A DNA stretch of 64,000 bases from Actinomycetospora sp. NBRC 106375 (GCF_030269665.1 NZ_BSTS01000010.1:62001-126000); one strand, 5' to 3'. Shown: positions 39,553-51,347, counted from the first letter of the stretch. Numbers and translations are program-made. Notes: a model not told the origin generated them from the sequence alone.

Positions 39553-40143
39553 TCAGCGGGTGCGGCCCGCCACCGTGCGGGTGACGAGAGCCAGGAACAG
39601 ATCGGCCTGGCGGACCATGTCGTCGGCGTCGCGCTGGGACACCCGTCCGCGCACACCGGCCTCGACCGCCGAGCGCGTGGCCGAGTGCGCCGCGAAGAAC
39701 GCCGCCCACTCGCCGTACTCCGGGGCGACCGACGCCAGCAACGTCCAGGCGTCGGTGGGCCGCGAGGAGCGCTTGGCCCGGGCCCGCAGGGCGAGCACCG
39801 CCGCCGCCGAGCGCAGCGCCCCGAGGTGGGCGGACCGGAACCGCTCCGCCGGGTCGTCCTCCTCCTGGGCGGCCCGCAGCTCGTCGCGCGCGGCCCCGAG
39901 CAGCTGCACCACCGTGCGTGACGGCGGCGGGGAGGGCGGCGCGGCGGGCGCCTCGGCGCGGGCCGTGGCGCCGCGGGTCGCGGAGCGGGCGGGTCCGCCC
40001 GCGACCGGCGAGGAGGACGGGTCCGCGGGCGGAGGGGCGGGGACCCACCCGTCCGCGGACCCGTCGGGCACGCCGACCGGGGGGTGGTCGGCGTCGGGCG
40101 GGGTGGTGTCGAACAGGCCGGGCAGGGCGAGGGCGCTGGTCAC
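39553..40143 (-). CDS. SAV_6107-type HEPN domain protein
   Basis: 196 aa. A Pro/Ala-rich N-terminal third (with APPPADPSSSPVAGG) is followed by an all-helical C-terminal domain from about residue 78 (TVVQLLGAARDELRAAQEED, then ERFRSAHLGALRSAAAVLAL, WTLLASVAPEYGEWAAFFAA and QADLFLALVTRTV). It resembles the SAV_6107 HEPN family of actinobacteria. No RXXXXH ribonuclease motif typical of toxic HEPN proteins is evident, so RNase activity is not supported. GAGGAG precedes the GTG. It lies 90 bp after a DUF6504-like gene that has an SOS box upstream; they may be cotranscribed. Confidence 0.75.
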   Translation of the reverse strand: MTSALALPGLFDTTPPDADHPPVGVPDGSADGWVPAPPPADPSSSPVAGGPARSATRGATARAEAPAAPPSPPPSRTVVQLLGAARDELRAAQEEDDPAERFRSAHLGALRSAAAVLALRARAKRSSRPTDAWTLLASVAPEYGEWAAFFAAHSATRSAVEAGVRGRVSQRDADDMVRQADLFLALVTRTVAGRTR

Positions 40144-40233
40144 GGTGATCTCCTCGGTGGTCTCGGAGCGGGCGTCGGGCGCGACGGCGGGCGGGAGCGG
40201 CTCGGCGGCTGGGTCAGCGGCCGGCTCGGCGGC

Positions 40234-40527
40234 TCAGACCCCGGCCCACCGCAGGTCCCACACCCCGGGGCCGGAGCGCATGCGCAGCACGAACTCCCCC
40301 GGCGGCAGGTGCGGCTCGTCCGAGCGACGGGCGAGCACGCGCCAGCACCGGCACCGGTCGCCCCCCACCGGCATCGCCGAGAGGAACGGCCAGCGGGACT
40401 CCTCGATCCAGCGCTCGCGGACCTCCTCGACCAGGTAGTGACTGTCGCGCCGGTTCGGGCGGCGATGGAACTCGACGGGGTCGCCGTCCGCGCAGCGGAC
40501 CTGGACCGGCGAGGGACTGCGAACCAC
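40234..40527 (-). CDS. Small DUF6504-like protein, probably LexA-controlled
   Basis: 97 aa; starts GTG at 40527 with GGAGG 7 bases before it. The sequence VQVRCADGDPVEFHRR, YLVEEVRERWIEE, CRCWRVLARRSDE and FVLRMRSGPGVWDLRWAGV fits the small beta-rich DUF6504 proteins found near Y-family polymerases in actinobacteria. That family call is from memory of sequence style and should be searched. A consensus LexA box lies 128 bp upstream (40655-40670). The gene is hidden in a longer open frame and easily missed. It is followed by the HEPN gene on the same strand. Confidence 0.6.
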   Translation of the reverse strand: MVRSPSPVQVRCADGDPVEFHRRPNRRDSHYLVEEVRERWIEESRWPFLSAMPVGGDRCRCWRVLARRSDEPHLPPGEFVLRMRSGPGVWDLRWAGV

Positions 40528-40654
40528 GATGCGTCCTCCACGGCGGGCTCGTGCTCCTCGGCCCGTGGCTCGGACCGAGCGGTGCCTGCCACCGTGGGAA
40601 GCCGGCGGCACGCACGGGCGACGGGGCGCTTCCCCCGCCCCGCCGACCGTGCGA

Positions 40655-40670
40655 TCGAACATGTGTTCGA
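40655..40670. promoter_or_regulatory. LexA/SOS box
   Basis: TCGAACATGTGTTCGA matches the actinobacterial SOS consensus TCGAAC-N4-GTTCGA without a mismatch in the conserved arms. It lies between the divergent DUF6504-like gene (minus, 128 bp away) and the GNAT gene (plus, 143 bp away); distance and gene type favour the former. The remaining bases of 40528-40812 show no other clear feature. Confidence 0.85.
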
Positions 40671-40812
40671 TGCGGTCCAGTGAACCCGGTCGGTCCGACA
40701 CCGTCAAGTCGGCCGTCCGGGGATCGACGCGTGGCGCGCCGGGCACGGCGTGGTGTGATGGCCGGGTGCCCGCCGTGACCGACTCCCCCTCCGCCCGCGC
40801 GGGAGCCGGACG

Positions 40813-41496
40813 GTGACCGCCGCACCCACCCGCGCGTCCGTCGTCGACCTCACCCCCGACGACCTCGGCGCCCGGCTCGACGAGGCGCTGTCGGTCTACG
40901 TGGACGCGATGGGCTATCCGCCCGGCACGGTGCGCCAGCGGCGCCCGATGTGGGTGGAGCACTCGCGACGGGCGGGCTGGCACGCGGTCGCCGCGATCGG
41001 CCCCGACCGCTCGCTGTGGGGCGTCGCCTACGGCTACCCCGGCGCCCGGGGCCAGTGGTGGTTCGAGGAGGTCCGCCGCGGCCTGCTGGCGCAGGGCACC
41101 GAGGGCCGTGAGCTGGCGGCGGCGGTCCTCGCCGACTACTTCGAGCTCACCGAGCTCCACGTGCGCCCCGACGTGCAGGGCGGCGGCGTGGGCGAGGCGC
41201 TCGCGCGCCGCCTGCTCGCCCGCCCCGCGAACCGCCACGTCCTGCTCTCGACCCCCGAGACCCCCGGCGCCGACGACCCCAACCGGGCCTGGTCTCTCTA
41301 CCGCCGCCTCGGGTTCTCCGACGTGCTGCGCCACCACCGGTTCACCAGCGACCCGCGCCCGTTCGCCGTGCTCGGGCGCGCGCTGCCGCTGGACCCACCC
41401 GGGGCGCCCCTCCCCCCGCCGGGGCGGCTCGAGGTCGGTCCGACCGGCGACGAGCCGGGGGAACCCGGGCGACACCGCTCGGGACGCCGCGCCTGA
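40813..41496 (+). CDS. GNAT-family N-acetyltransferase
   Basis: Acetyl-CoA-dependent acyltransferase, orthologous by position to M. tuberculosis Rv2170. The acetyl-CoA loop is VRPDVQGGGVGEALARRLL (about residues 116-134), preceded by strand 4 YFELTELH and followed by SLYRRLGFSDVLRHHRF. 227 aa with a Pro-rich C-terminal tail. GTG at 40813 has GGAG 7 bases upstream. Substrate unknown. Confidence 0.85.
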   Translation: MTAAPTRASVVDLTPDDLGARLDEALSVYVDAMGYPPGTVRQRRPMWVEHSRRAGWHAVAAIGPDRSLWGVAYGYPGARGQWWFEEVRRGLLAQGTEGRELAAAVLADYFELTELHVRPDVQGGGVGEALARRLLARPANRHVLLSTPETPGADDPNRAWSLYRRLGFSDVLRHHRFTSDPRPFAVLGRALPLDPPGAPLPPPGRLEVGPTGDEPGEPGRHRSGRRA

Positions 41497-41531
41497 CCGC
41501 GACCGTCGGGGGCGCCTGGCACCATGCGCGG

Positions 41532-42266
41532 GTGCCTGCGAGCGCCCCCACCCCGACCGTCGACCCCGCCGGCGCCCGTCCCGTCCCCCCGGCCCCCGCG
41601 CGGCCGCGCCGCCGGGGCCTCGTGCTCCTCGCCGTGGTCCTCGCGCTGGTCGGCGTGCTGGGCACCGGGTGCGTGCGGGTGCGGGCCGGCATGGCCGTCT
41701 CCCCCGACGACCGCGTCTCCGGGCAGGTCGACATCGCCACGCCGGACGGCGCGCCGAACGGGTCGGGCCCGCCGCTCACGGTGCCCGACGACCTCAGCGG
41801 TGACGTCAGCGTCGAGCGCTACGAGCAGGACGGCTACATCGGGTCCCGGGTGCGGTTCGAGGACCTCACGTTCGACCAGGTCACGCGCCTGCTGCCCGCG
41901 ATCAGCCCGTCGAGCACCCAGGCGATCCGGGTGCAGATGCGACGCTCGGGCGACCGGGTCGTGGTGTCCGGGCAGGTCGACCTCACGCGCGTCTCGCCGG
42001 AGAGCTCCGACGTGCAGCTGAAGATGGCGTTCCCGGGCACCATCCGGCAGACCGACGGCACCGCGACGCAGGGCCTCATCAGCTGGACGTTCCAGCCGGG
42101 CACCGTCACCGACGTCAACGCGGTGGTCGAGTACCCCGACCCGGACGCGCCGTCGTGGATCCTCTGGGCGCTGCTGCTGCTCGGGGTGGTCGCGGTGGCG
42201 GTCGCGATCGTCGTGCTGCTGGCGGCGTCGTCGCGCACCCAGCTCCGCACCCGCGCCCGGCGCTGA
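41532..42266 (+). CDS. LppM-like membrane protein
   Basis: Position and sequence match M. tuberculosis LppM (Rv2171). A hydrophobic signal (GLVLLAVVLALVGVLGTGCV, about residues 28-48) ends in a lipobox-like TGC; the -3 residue is not ideal, so lipidation is uncertain. The exported domain (RAGMAVSPDDRVSGQVDIAT onward) is followed by a C-terminal TM helix (WILWALLLLGVVAVAVAIVV). 244 aa. LppM has been linked to host-cell interaction in mycobacteria; in this organism the role is unknown. CACCAT lies 6 nt before the GTG, fitting a leaderless start. Confidence 0.82.
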   Translation: MPASAPTPTVDPAGARPVPPAPARPRRRGLVLLAVVLALVGVLGTGCVRVRAGMAVSPDDRVSGQVDIATPDGAPNGSGPPLTVPDDLSGDVSVERYEQDGYIGSRVRFEDLTFDQVTRLLPAISPSSTQAIRVQMRRSGDRVVVSGQVDLTRVSPESSDVQLKMAFPGTIRQTDGTATQGLISWTFQPGTVTDVNAVVEYPDPDAPSWILWALLLLGVVAVAVAIVVLLAASSRTQLRTRARR

Positions 42267-42271
42267 CCGGC

Positions 42272-42319
42272 GGGCGCGGGCGCGGTCTCGGGCGCGGGCG
42301 CGGTCTCGGGCGCGGGCTC
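42272..42319. repeat. 18-bp tandem repeat between convergent genes
   Basis: GGGCGCGGGCGCGGTCTC occurs twice exactly (42272-42289 and 42290-42307), followed by a shortened unit. It fills the 66 bp between the stops of the LppM-like gene and metF. Confidence 0.8.
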
Positions 42320-42332
42320 GGGCGCCGGCCGG

Positions 42333-43220
42333 TCAGACGCCGGGTCGCGCGGCGATGCCGAGACGTTCCACGACGTCCACCACCGCAGGCGAGCGGTTCA
42401 TGCTGATGTAGTGGATGTTGGTCACGCCCTCGTCGAACATCCGCTGGGAGAGCTCGACGCAGAGGTCGATGCCGGCGTCGCGGTACCCGGCCTTGTCCTC
42501 GGCCAGCGGCTCCAGCCGCTCGGTCATCGCCGCGGGCAGCGGCGCGCCGGAGAAGTCGGCGCCGCGCTCGGCCGACCTGGGCGTCGTCACGGGCATGAGC
42601 CCGGGCATGATCGGGATGTCGCAGCCGGCGGCGGCGATGCGGTCGCGCATCCGGAGGAACTGGTCGGCGTCGTAGAACATCTGGGTGATGGCGAACTCCG
42701 CGCCCGCCTTGACCTTCTGCACGAAGAAGCGGGTGTCCGAGTCCTCGTCGGCCGAGCGCGGGTGCAGGTAGGGGAACGCCGCGACGCCGCAGCAGAAGGT
42801 GCCGAGTCGACGCAGCATGTAGACGAGCTCGTCGCTGTAGCTCAGCCCGGCCGGGTGCGGCACCCAGTCGGCGTCCTTGTCCCCGGGAGGGTCGCCGCGG
42901 ATCGCCAGCACGTTGCTGATGCCGGCGGCCGCGTACGAGCCGATCACCTGGCGCAGGTCGTCGAGGGACGCGTCCACGGCCGTGAGGTGGGCCATCGCCG
43001 TGAGCGTGGTGTCGGTGGCGATGCGCCCCGTGGTCCGCACGGTGCGGTCGCGGCTGGAACCGCCAGCGCCGTACGTGACCGACACGAAGGCCGGGTCCAG
43101 CGGCTCGAGGTCACGGATGGTCCGCCAGAGGGTGGCCTCACCCTCGTCGTCCTTGGGCGGGAAGAACTCCGCCGAGAACGTGGGCACCCCGCGCTGGATG
43201 CGCTCCGTCACAGTAGCCAT
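42333..43220 (-). CDS. metF: 5,10-methylenetetrahydrofolate reductase
   Basis: Reduces methylene-THF to methyl-THF for methionine synthesis. A TIM barrel with FAD; motifs FSAEFFPPKDDEGEATLW with the active-site Glu, FVSVTYGAGGSSRDRT, LAIRGDPPG and FAITQMFYDADQFL. 295 aa. The ATG at 43220 has TAGGGT exactly 6 nt upstream, so the mRNA is probably leaderless. It diverges from the isoprenyl diphosphate synthase, as Rv2172c-Rv2173 do in M. tuberculosis. Mycobacterial Rv2172c is a distant MetF homologue; this sequence looks like regular MetF. Confidence 0.92.
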   Translation of the reverse strand: MATVTERIQRGVPTFSAEFFPPKDDEGEATLWRTIRDLEPLDPAFVSVTYGAGGSSRDRTVRTTGRIATDTTLTAMAHLTAVDASLDDLRQVIGSYAAAGISNVLAIRGDPPGDKDADWVPHPAGLSYSDELVYMLRRLGTFCCGVAAFPYLHPRSADEDSDTRFFVQKVKAGAEFAITQMFYDADQFLRMRDRIAAAGCDIPIMPGLMPVTTPRSAERGADFSGAPLPAAMTERLEPLAEDKAGYRDAGIDLCVELSQRMFDEGVTNIHYISMNRSPAVVDVVERLGIAARPGV

Positions 43221-43226
43221 CCGTCG

Positions 43227-43311
43227 ACCCTACGGTGACTCGCCGTCGATACGGAGGGTCGTTGTGACCGGGACCGCCCGATCAGCCGGTTCCGGCGTCC
43301 GCCCCTACCCT
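43227..43311. promoter_or_regulatory. Divergent promoters of metF and the carotenoid operon
   Basis: TAGGGT (43232-43227, minus) serves metF as a leaderless promoter. TACCCT (43306-43311, plus) would start the idsA-crtI-crtB transcript near 43318, leaving a 35-nt leader with a GGAGGGG site. No obvious operator for light or stress control is seen between them. Confidence 0.55.
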
Positions 43312-43352
43312 CGGTGGCGACAGGACGATCGCGGCGGAGGGGACGAGCGCGT

Positions 43353-44504
43353 ATGACGGTCGGCGGAGCGTCGACGACGGTCGGCACCGGACCGTACGAC
43401 CCCTTCGGCACGCCGGACGGACCGCACGAGAGGGACGCGCTCGAGCACGACCTGCCGGCCGCCGTCACCGCCGCCCTCGGCGACTACCTCGAGGCCCGCC
43501 GCGTCGCGTGCGCCGGGATCGCCGAGGAGTTCGCCGAGGCCACCGACGACCTCACGCGCTTCGTCCTCGCCGGGGGCAAGCGCCTGCGTCCGACGTTCGC
43601 GTGGTGGGGATGGCGGGCCGCCGGCGGCGTGGACGAGCCGACCGCGGTGCTGCGGGCCGCGAGCGCCCTGGAGCTCATCCAGGCCTGCGCGCTCGTGCAC
43701 GACGACCTCATCGACGACTCCGCGACGCGGCGCGGCCAGCCGACCGTGCACGCGCGCTGGGGACGGCGACACGCGGACGCCGCCTGGGCCGGCGACCCGA
43801 CGCGCTTCGGGGCCGCGGTGGCGGTGCTGCTCGGCGACGTCGCGCTGGCCTGGGCCGACGACATGCTCCACGAGTCCGGCGTCGACCCCGCGGCGCTCGC
43901 CCGGGCGCGCCCGGTGTGGCAGGCGATGCGCACCGAGGTGCTCGGCGGGCAGTTCCTGGACGTCCAGGGGCACGCCGCGTCCGACTCGCGGCCCGAGACC
44001 GCGCTGCGCATCAGCCGCTACAAGACCGCGGCGTACACCATCGAGCGGCCCCTGCACCTCGGCGCGGCGCTCGCGGGCGCCGACGACGCGACCGTGCGGG
44101 CGCTGCGGCACTACGGCACCGACCTCGGGATCGCCTTCCAGCTGCGCGACGACGTGCTCGGGGTGTTCGGCGACCCGGCGGTGACCGGCAAGCCGGCGGG
44201 CGACGACCTGCGCGAGGGCAAGCTCACCCTCCTCGTCGCCCTCACCCGCGCCCACCGCGACCGCGCGACGGCCGCGGTCGTCGAGCGCGCCGTCGGCGAC
44301 CCGGATCTCGACGCCGACGGGGTCGAGGCCGCGCGCGAGGCCCTCACCGCCCTCGGCGTCGTCGACGACGTCGAGCGGCGCATCGCCGAGCTCACGGACT
44401 CCGCGCTCGAGGTGCTCCGCGGCGCCGACGCCCCGGAGCTCACCGCGCCCGCCCCCGAGCGGCTGGCCGACCTCGCGGTCGCCGCCACCCGCCGCGCCCG
44501 CTGA
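43353..44504 (+). CDS. idsA: Polyprenyl (probably geranylgeranyl) diphosphate synthase
   Basis: Chain elongation of isoprenyl diphosphates. The first Asp-rich motif is [10 protein letters not shown] (DDxxD) and the second is [20 protein letters not shown] is the substrate Lys/Arg site. 383 aa from the ATG at 43353, which follows GGAGGGG; a GTG at 43314 in frame is less likely since it directly follows the -10. By position it is the orthologue of M. tuberculosis idsA2, but here it lies 2 bp upstream of crtI and crtB, so it probably acts as CrtE and makes GGPP for phytoene. Confidence 0.9.
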   Translation: MTVGGASTTVGTGPYDPFGTPDGPHERDALEHDLPAAVTAALGDYLEARRVACAGIAEEFAEATDDLTRFVLAGGKRLRPTFAWWGWRAAGGVDEPTAVLRAASALELIQACALVHDDLIDDSATRRGQPTVHARWGRRHADAAWAGDPTRFGAAVAVLLGDVALAWADDMLHESGVDPAALARARPVWQAMRTEVLGGQFLDVQGHAASDSRPETALRISRYKTAAYTIERPLHLGAALAGADDATVRALRHYGTDLGIAFQLRDDVLGVFGDPAVTGKPAGDDLREGKLTLLVALTRAHRDRATAAVVERAVGDPDLDADGVEAAREALTALGVVDDVERRIAELTDSALEVLRGADAPELTAPAPERLADLAVAATRRAR

Positions 44505-44506
44505 GC

Positions 44507-45991
44507 ATGCGCACCGTCCAGTCCCCGACCGACCACGTCGTGGTGGTCGGCGCCGGCCTCGCCGGACTGGCGACCGCGCTGCACCTGCTCGGTGCGGGAC
44601 GCCGCGTCACGGTCGTCGAGCGCGACCCGACCCCCGGCGGTCGCGCCGGGCGCCTCGATCTCCAGGGCTTCCACCTCGACACCGGCCCGACCGTCATCAC
44701 GATGCCGGAGCTGGTCGAGGAGGCCCTGGGGGCGGTCGGGGAGAAGCTCGGCGACCGCCTCGACCTCGTCGACCTCCACCCCGCGTACCACGCGCGGTTC
44801 GCCGACGGCAGCGCCATCGACGTCCACACCGAGCCGGGCGCGATGGAGCAGGAGATCCGGGAGAAGGTCTCCGCCGCCGACGCGGACGGCTACCGCCGGA
44901 TGCGGGCCTGGCTCACCGAGCTGTACCGGGTGCAGATGGCGACGTTCATCGACGCCAACTTCGACACCCCGCTCGACGTGCTGTCCCCCGAGCTCGCGCG
45001 GCTCGGCGTGCTGGGCGGCTTCGGCAGGCTCGGGCCGAAGATCGGGAGCTTCCTCGCCGACGAGCGCCTGCGGCGCGTCTTCTCCTTCCAGGCGCTCTAC
45101 GCGGGCGTGCCGCCGGCGCGGGCGCTCGCCGCGTACGCCGTCATCGCCTACATGGACACGATCGCGGGCGTCTCGTTCCCGCGCGGCGGCGTGCGGGCGC
45201 TGCCGCAGGCGCTGGCCGACGCGGCCGCCGACGCCGGCGCCGAGTTCCGCTACGGCACCACGGTCACCGGCCTCGAGCGCGCGGGCGGGCGCGTCCGCGC
45301 GCTGCGCACCGTCCCGACCGACGACCCGCGCGCCGACGGCGAGCGCCTCGCCGCCGACGCCGTCGTCCTCACGTGCGACCTGCCCGCGGCGCACGCCCTG
45401 CTCGGGCGCACGCCGCGCCGGGCGGTGCCGCTGCGCTGGTCGCCGTCGGCGTTCGTCTGGCACGCCGGGGTGCCGGCGGGGACGGGGCTCGGCCACCACA
45501 CGATCTCGTTCGGCGACGCCTGGGCCGGCACGTTCGACGAGATCATCACCGAGGGCCGGCTGATGTCCGACCCGTCGCTGCTGATCACCCACCCGACCGC
45601 GACCGACCCCTCGCTGGCTCCCGCGGGCCACGAGTACGTCAGCGTCCTCGCGCCGTGCCCCAACTCCGACGCCGCGCCGCTGGACTGGGAGCGGATCGGC
45701 CCGCGCTACCGCGACGAGCTGCGCGGGGTCCTGGCCGGGCGCGGGATCACGGTCGGCGAGCCGGTCGTGGAGCACACCATCACCCCCGCCGACTGGTCGG
45801 CGCTCGGCCTCGCCGCGGGCACGCCGTTCTCGGCGGCGCACACGTTCGCCCAGACCGGCCCCTTCCGGTCGCGCAACCTCGTGCGGGGCGAGGGCAACGT
45901 CGTGCTCGCCGGCTCGGGCACCACGCCGGGCGTCGGGGTCCCGACAGTGCTGGTCTCCGGCAAGCTCGCCGCCGCCCGGATCACGGGATGA
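44507..45991 (+). CDS. crtI: Phytoene desaturase (CrtI type)
   Basis: FAD-dependent desaturation of phytoene. The N-terminal dinucleotide motif is [17 protein letters not shown] with [13 protein letters not shown] following. The C-terminal FAD/substrate signature is [20 protein letters not shown]. 494 aa, usual for bacterial CrtI. It starts 2 bp after the idsA stop and its stop overlaps the crtB start as ATGA, a single transcription unit. The number of desaturation steps cannot be told. Confidence 0.93.
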   Translation: MRTVQSPTDHVVVVGAGLAGLATALHLLGAGRRVTVVERDPTPGGRAGRLDLQGFHLDTGPTVITMPELVEEALGAVGEKLGDRLDLVDLHPAYHARFADGSAIDVHTEPGAMEQEIREKVSAADADGYRRMRAWLTELYRVQMATFIDANFDTPLDVLSPELARLGVLGGFGRLGPKIGSFLADERLRRVFSFQALYAGVPPARALAAYAVIAYMDTIAGVSFPRGGVRALPQALADAAADAGAEFRYGTTVTGLERAGGRVRALRTVPTDDPRADGERLAADAVVLTCDLPAAHALLGRTPRRAVPLRWSPSAFVWHAGVPAGTGLGHHTISFGDAWAGTFDEIITEGRLMSDPSLLITHPTATDPSLAPAGHEYVSVLAPCPNSDAAPLDWERIGPRYRDELRGVLAGRGITVGEPVVEHTITPADWSALGLAAGTPFSAAHTFAQTGPFRSRNLVRGEGNVVLAGSGTTPGVGVPTVLVSGKLAAARITG

Positions 45992-46959
45992 GCAGCACCG
46001 AGCTCGACGCGGCGGGCGTCGCCGACCCCGCCCTGCGCGCGGCGTACACCCGCTGCCGGGAGCTCAACGCGGCCCACGGGCGCACGTACTTCCTGGCCAC
46101 GCGCCTGCTCGCGCCCGCCCAGCGGCCCGCGATCCACGCGCTCTACGGGTTCGCGCGGATGGCCGACGACGTCGTCGACGACCCCGCGGCCGACGCCTCC
46201 CCCGCCGCCGTCGCGGCCCGGCTGGAGGAGGTCCGCGCGCGGATGCACCGCGGCCTCGCCGGCAGCGACCCCCGGGCGCTGGTGGCCGAGGGAGAGCCGG
46301 TGGTGGCCGCGCTGGCCGACACGGTCGCGCGCTACGGCATCGACCACCGCCACCTCGAGGACTTCATGGACTCGATGGCCATGGACCTCACCGTCACCGA
46401 GTACGCGACGTTCGACGACCTCGCCCGCTACGTGCACGGGTCGGCCGCGGTCATCGGCCTGCAGGTGCTGCCGGTGCTGGGCACGGTCGTGCCGCGCGCG
46501 CAGGCCGCCCCGTACGCCGCCGACCTGGGCGTCGCGTTCCAGGTGACGAACTTCCTGCGCGACGTCGGCGAGGACCTCGACCGCGGGCGCGTCTACCTCC
46601 CGCGGGACGAGCTGGCCGCCTTCGGCGTGGACCGCGACCTGCTCGACCGCTGCCGGCGCACCGGCCGCACCGACCCGCGGGTCCGGCGCGCCCTGGCCCA
46701 TCTCGTCGCCCGCACCCGGGCGGTCTACCGCCGCGCCGAGCGCGGCATCGCGCTGCTCCATCCCGTGTCCCGGCCCTGCGTGCGCACGGCGCACGTCCTC
46801 TACGGCGGCATCCTCGACGAGATCGTCGCGGCCGACTACGACGTGCTGGGCGGGCGGGTCGCCGTGGGCACCGGCCGGCGGGCGGCGGTCGCACTGCCCG
46901 GACTGGCCCGGGCGGTCGGTTCCCGGTGGCGCCGGCGCGTGCTACCCACCCCGGCGTGA
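45988..46959 (+). CDS. crtB: Phytoene synthase
   Basis: Joins two GGPP to phytoene. Asp-rich motifs: [12 protein letters not shown] and [28 protein letters not shown] precedes, and [16 protein letters not shown] is the family stretch. 323 aa. ATGA overlap with crtI; its stop overlaps the next gene as GTGA. No cyclase, ketolase or bifunctional elongase follows in the window, so the final carotenoid is unknown. Confidence 0.95.
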   Translation: MSSTELDAAGVADPALRAAYTRCRELNAAHGRTYFLATRLLAPAQRPAIHALYGFARMADDVVDDPAADASPAAVAARLEEVRARMHRGLAGSDPRALVAEGEPVVAALADTVARYGIDHRHLEDFMDSMAMDLTVTEYATFDDLARYVHGSAAVIGLQVLPVLGTVVPRAQAAPYAADLGVAFQVTNFLRDVGEDLDRGRVYLPRDELAAFGVDRDLLDRCRRTGRTDPRVRRALAHLVARTRAVYRRAERGIALLHPVSRPCVRTAHVLYGGILDEIVAADYDVLGGRVAVGTGRRAAVALPGLARAVGSRWRRRVLPTPA

Positions 46960-47306
46960 CCGACCTCGTCCTCGGCGTCGACGCGTCCTGTGCGCGCTGC
47001 CGGGCGGTCGCGGCGGCGGTCACCGAGGTCGACGTCCTGCCGCTGGCGGACTACCGGATGACGGCCTGGTGCGCCGAGGCCGGGGTCGCGGGCGACGTCC
47101 CGACGCTGATCGAGATCACGCCCACCGACGGCGACGACCGCGTCCGCGCCCGCACCGGCCCCGCGGTCGGCGCGACCCTGCTCCGGCGGCTCGGTCCGCG
47201 GCGGACGCTGCGGCTCGCGGCGGCACTGCGGGCCCACGGCGTGCTCGGTGACGCCCTCGGCGGCCTGCTGGCGCGGCCCGGGAGGCGGTCTGCGGGCCCG
47301 ACCTAG
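46956..47306 (+). CDS. Small CxxC protein, thioredoxin-fold-like, last gene of the carotenoid operon
   Basis: 116 aa. The N-terminal [17 protein letters not shown] puts a CxxC at the start of the first helix, and VPTLIEI resembles the cis-Pro loop of thioredoxin folds. The C-terminal part is Arg/Leu-rich ([21 protein letters not shown]). GTG at 46956 overlaps the crtB stop as GTGA; an earlier in-frame ATG at 46926 lies inside crtB. The convergent Rv2175c-like gene shares a CTAG with its stop. Function unknown; a redox role linked to crtI/crtB is only suggested by the coupling. Confidence 0.6.
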   Translation: MTDLVLGVDASCARCRAVAAAVTEVDVLPLADYRMTAWCAEAGVAGDVPTLIEITPTDGDDRVRARTGPAVGATLLRRLGPRRTLRLAAALRAHGVLGDALGGLLARPGRRSAGPT

Positions 47307-47671
47307 AAGGCCATCGCCTGGGCGCGGCGCTTGACCTCGCGCCCGCGGTCCGAGCGCAGCGCGTCGATCGGCATCCCCGGCAGGGACTCGTCGTCGGCGA
47401 ACAGCCACCGCAGGATCTCGCCGTCGGCGTAGCCGCCGTCGCGCAGCAGCGAGATGGTGCCGGGCAGGCCCTTGACCACCCCGTCGTCGGTCAGGAACGC
47501 GGCCGGCACGATCCACCGGTCGCCCTCGCGGACGCCCAGCAGCTGGCCCTGCTTGATCATCTGGCTGACGCGTGTGCGGGGCACGCCCAGGCGCTCGGCA
47601 CACTGGGCGAGCGTGACGACCTCGATGTCGTGGCCCACGAGGGCGGCGACGGACTCGGACACGCGCGTCAC
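47303..47671 (-). CDS. Rv2175c-like winged/helix-turn-helix DNA-binding protein
   Basis: 122 aa. The N-terminal helix-turn-helix reads VVTLAQCAERLGVPRTRVSQMIKQG, split by a turn after GVPRT, and is followed by a wing-like GVREGDRWIVPAAFL. The C-terminal part GLPGTISLLRDGGYADGEILRWLF is characteristic of the Rv2175c family. In M. tuberculosis the protein is phosphorylated by PknL, encoded next door; here pknL is separated from it by one divergently read hydrolase. Stop TAG overlaps the stop of the convergent CxxC gene within a shared CTAG. Confidence 0.87.
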   Translation of the reverse strand: MTRVSESVAALVGHDIEVVTLAQCAERLGVPRTRVSQMIKQGQLLGVREGDRWIVPAAFLTDDGVVKGLPGTISLLRDGGYADGEILRWLFADDESLPGMPIDALRSDRGREVKRRAQAMAF

Positions 47672-47716
47672 TGTGCCAGAGGAACGGCCCGCGACGGACC
47701 CCGAAACGCCCCGGCG

Positions 47717-48433
47717 TCAGCCGCCGTCCGCGTCGACGAGGACGCGGACGAGCCCGTCGGGGTTCGCGAGGGCGAGCAGGTGCCCGCCGGGCAGGACGTG
47801 CGGCTCCACGCCGGCGCGCTCGCGGGCCAGCCGGACCTGGAAATCGGCCGGGAAGAACCGGTCGTCGCGACCCACCACGACCGTGGTCGGGACGTCCGGC
47901 CACGCGGGCAGCGACCAGCCGTCGGAGAACGGGCCGCCGGACTGCTCGCGCTGGTGCTCGGCACCGGCGGCCGCGACGTCGGCGGGGACGTCGTGCAGGA
48001 ACTCCCAGGCCTCGTCGAACCCCGCGTCCTCCCGCCCCGCGGCGCGTGTCGCGGCCTCCTTGGCCGCCCGGTGGCCCGAGTCGGACCACCAGTCCCCCGG
48101 GTTCTCGCCGACGGCCGGGATCATGGCGTTGACCAGGACGAGGTGGCGGACGGCTCTCGATGGTCCAGCTCCGCTCCGCTTCGTGTCCTGGATGCGTCGC
48201 GCGATCTCCGCCGCGGTCGGTCCGCCCAGGGACTGGCCCACGACGACGGGGTCCGGCCGGTCGCCCAGCGCCTCGAGGGCCACCTCCACGTAGCGCGGGA
48301 TGCCCGCCGTGGGGTCGTCGGCGGGCAGGTCCACCGCGATCGCCGTGTCACCCCGGGCCCGCAGGCGATCGGCCACGAGGTGCCAGTACCAGCCCGCGCC
48401 GCCGGCGCCGGGCACGAGCAGCCAGGTCGTCAC
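47717..48433 (-). CDS. Alpha/beta hydrolase
   Basis: A serine hydrolase fold: oxyanion loop LVPGAGGAGWYWHLVADRL, nucleophile elbow VVVGQSLGGPTAAEIA, acid in TVVVGRDDRFFPADF and His in HVLPGGHLLALANP. 238 aa. The GTG at 48433 has TAGTGT 7 nt upstream (leaderless); the open frame upstream is a shadow of pknL. Substrate unknown; the closest style is the small esterase/lactonase-like group. It is inserted between the Rv2175c-like gene and pknL compared with mycobacteria. Confidence 0.85.
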   Translation of the reverse strand: MTTWLLVPGAGGAGWYWHLVADRLRARGDTAIAVDLPADDPTAGIPRYVEVALEALGDRPDPVVVGQSLGGPTAAEIARRIQDTKRSGAGPSRAVRHLVLVNAMIPAVGENPGDWWSDSGHRAAKEAATRAAGREDAGFDEAWEFLHDVPADVAAAGAEHQREQSGGPFSDGWSLPAWPDVPTTVVVGRDDRFFPADFQVRLARERAGVEPHVLPGGHLLALANPDGLVRVLVDADGG

Positions 48434-48440
48434 CGCGAGG

Positions 48441-48516
48441 ACACTAGGCCCACCCGGACGGGGCGCGGCGTTTCGCGTCCGAGGATCCCCGCAGGTCACC
48501 GCCGTCCTCGTAGCAT
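48441..48516. promoter_or_regulatory. Divergent leaderless promoters of hydrolase and pknL
   Basis: Minus strand TAGTGT (48446-48441) lies 7 nt before the hydrolase GTG. Plus strand TAGCAT (48511-48516) lies 7 nt before the pknL ATG. Neither gene has a ribosome-binding site. Confidence 0.6.
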
Positions 48517-48523
48517 CGGGGCC

Positions 48524-49789
<1,266 letters not shown>

Positions 49790-49807
49790 CCCCCGCCGGT
49801 TCTCGAT

Positions 49808-49868
49808 CGAAGTACCGATACGGACGCTGAGCGTCAGCGTCCTGTTGCACGCCGATAGGGGCACTTCG
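49808..49868. terminator. Bidirectional terminator hairpin within a family 3 repeat
   Basis: GGACGCTGA (49822-49830) and TCAGCGTCC (49834-49842) form a perfect 9-bp stem with a GCG loop. An outer CGAAGT/ACTTCG pair (49808-49813, 49863-49868) flanks it. It lies between the convergent pknL and aroG genes and contains the 14-nt block GCACGCCGATAGGG, found reversed in the repeat at 35648. Confidence 0.7.
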
Positions 49869-49886
49869 CTGACACCCCGGCCGCCG

Positions 49887-51347
<1,461 letters not shown>

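Noticed and set aside
39553-40143. HEPN toxin of a toxin-antitoxin pair with the neighbouring small gene
   Set aside because: No RXXXXH motif typical of HEPN RNases and no nucleotidyltransferase-type partner; the small neighbour has its own SOS box and looks unrelated to MNT/HEPN systems.
40529-40816. Plus-strand frames across the SOS box region
   Set aside because: Arg/Pro-rich, no ribosome-binding site, and they overlap the LexA box and the divergent promoter area.
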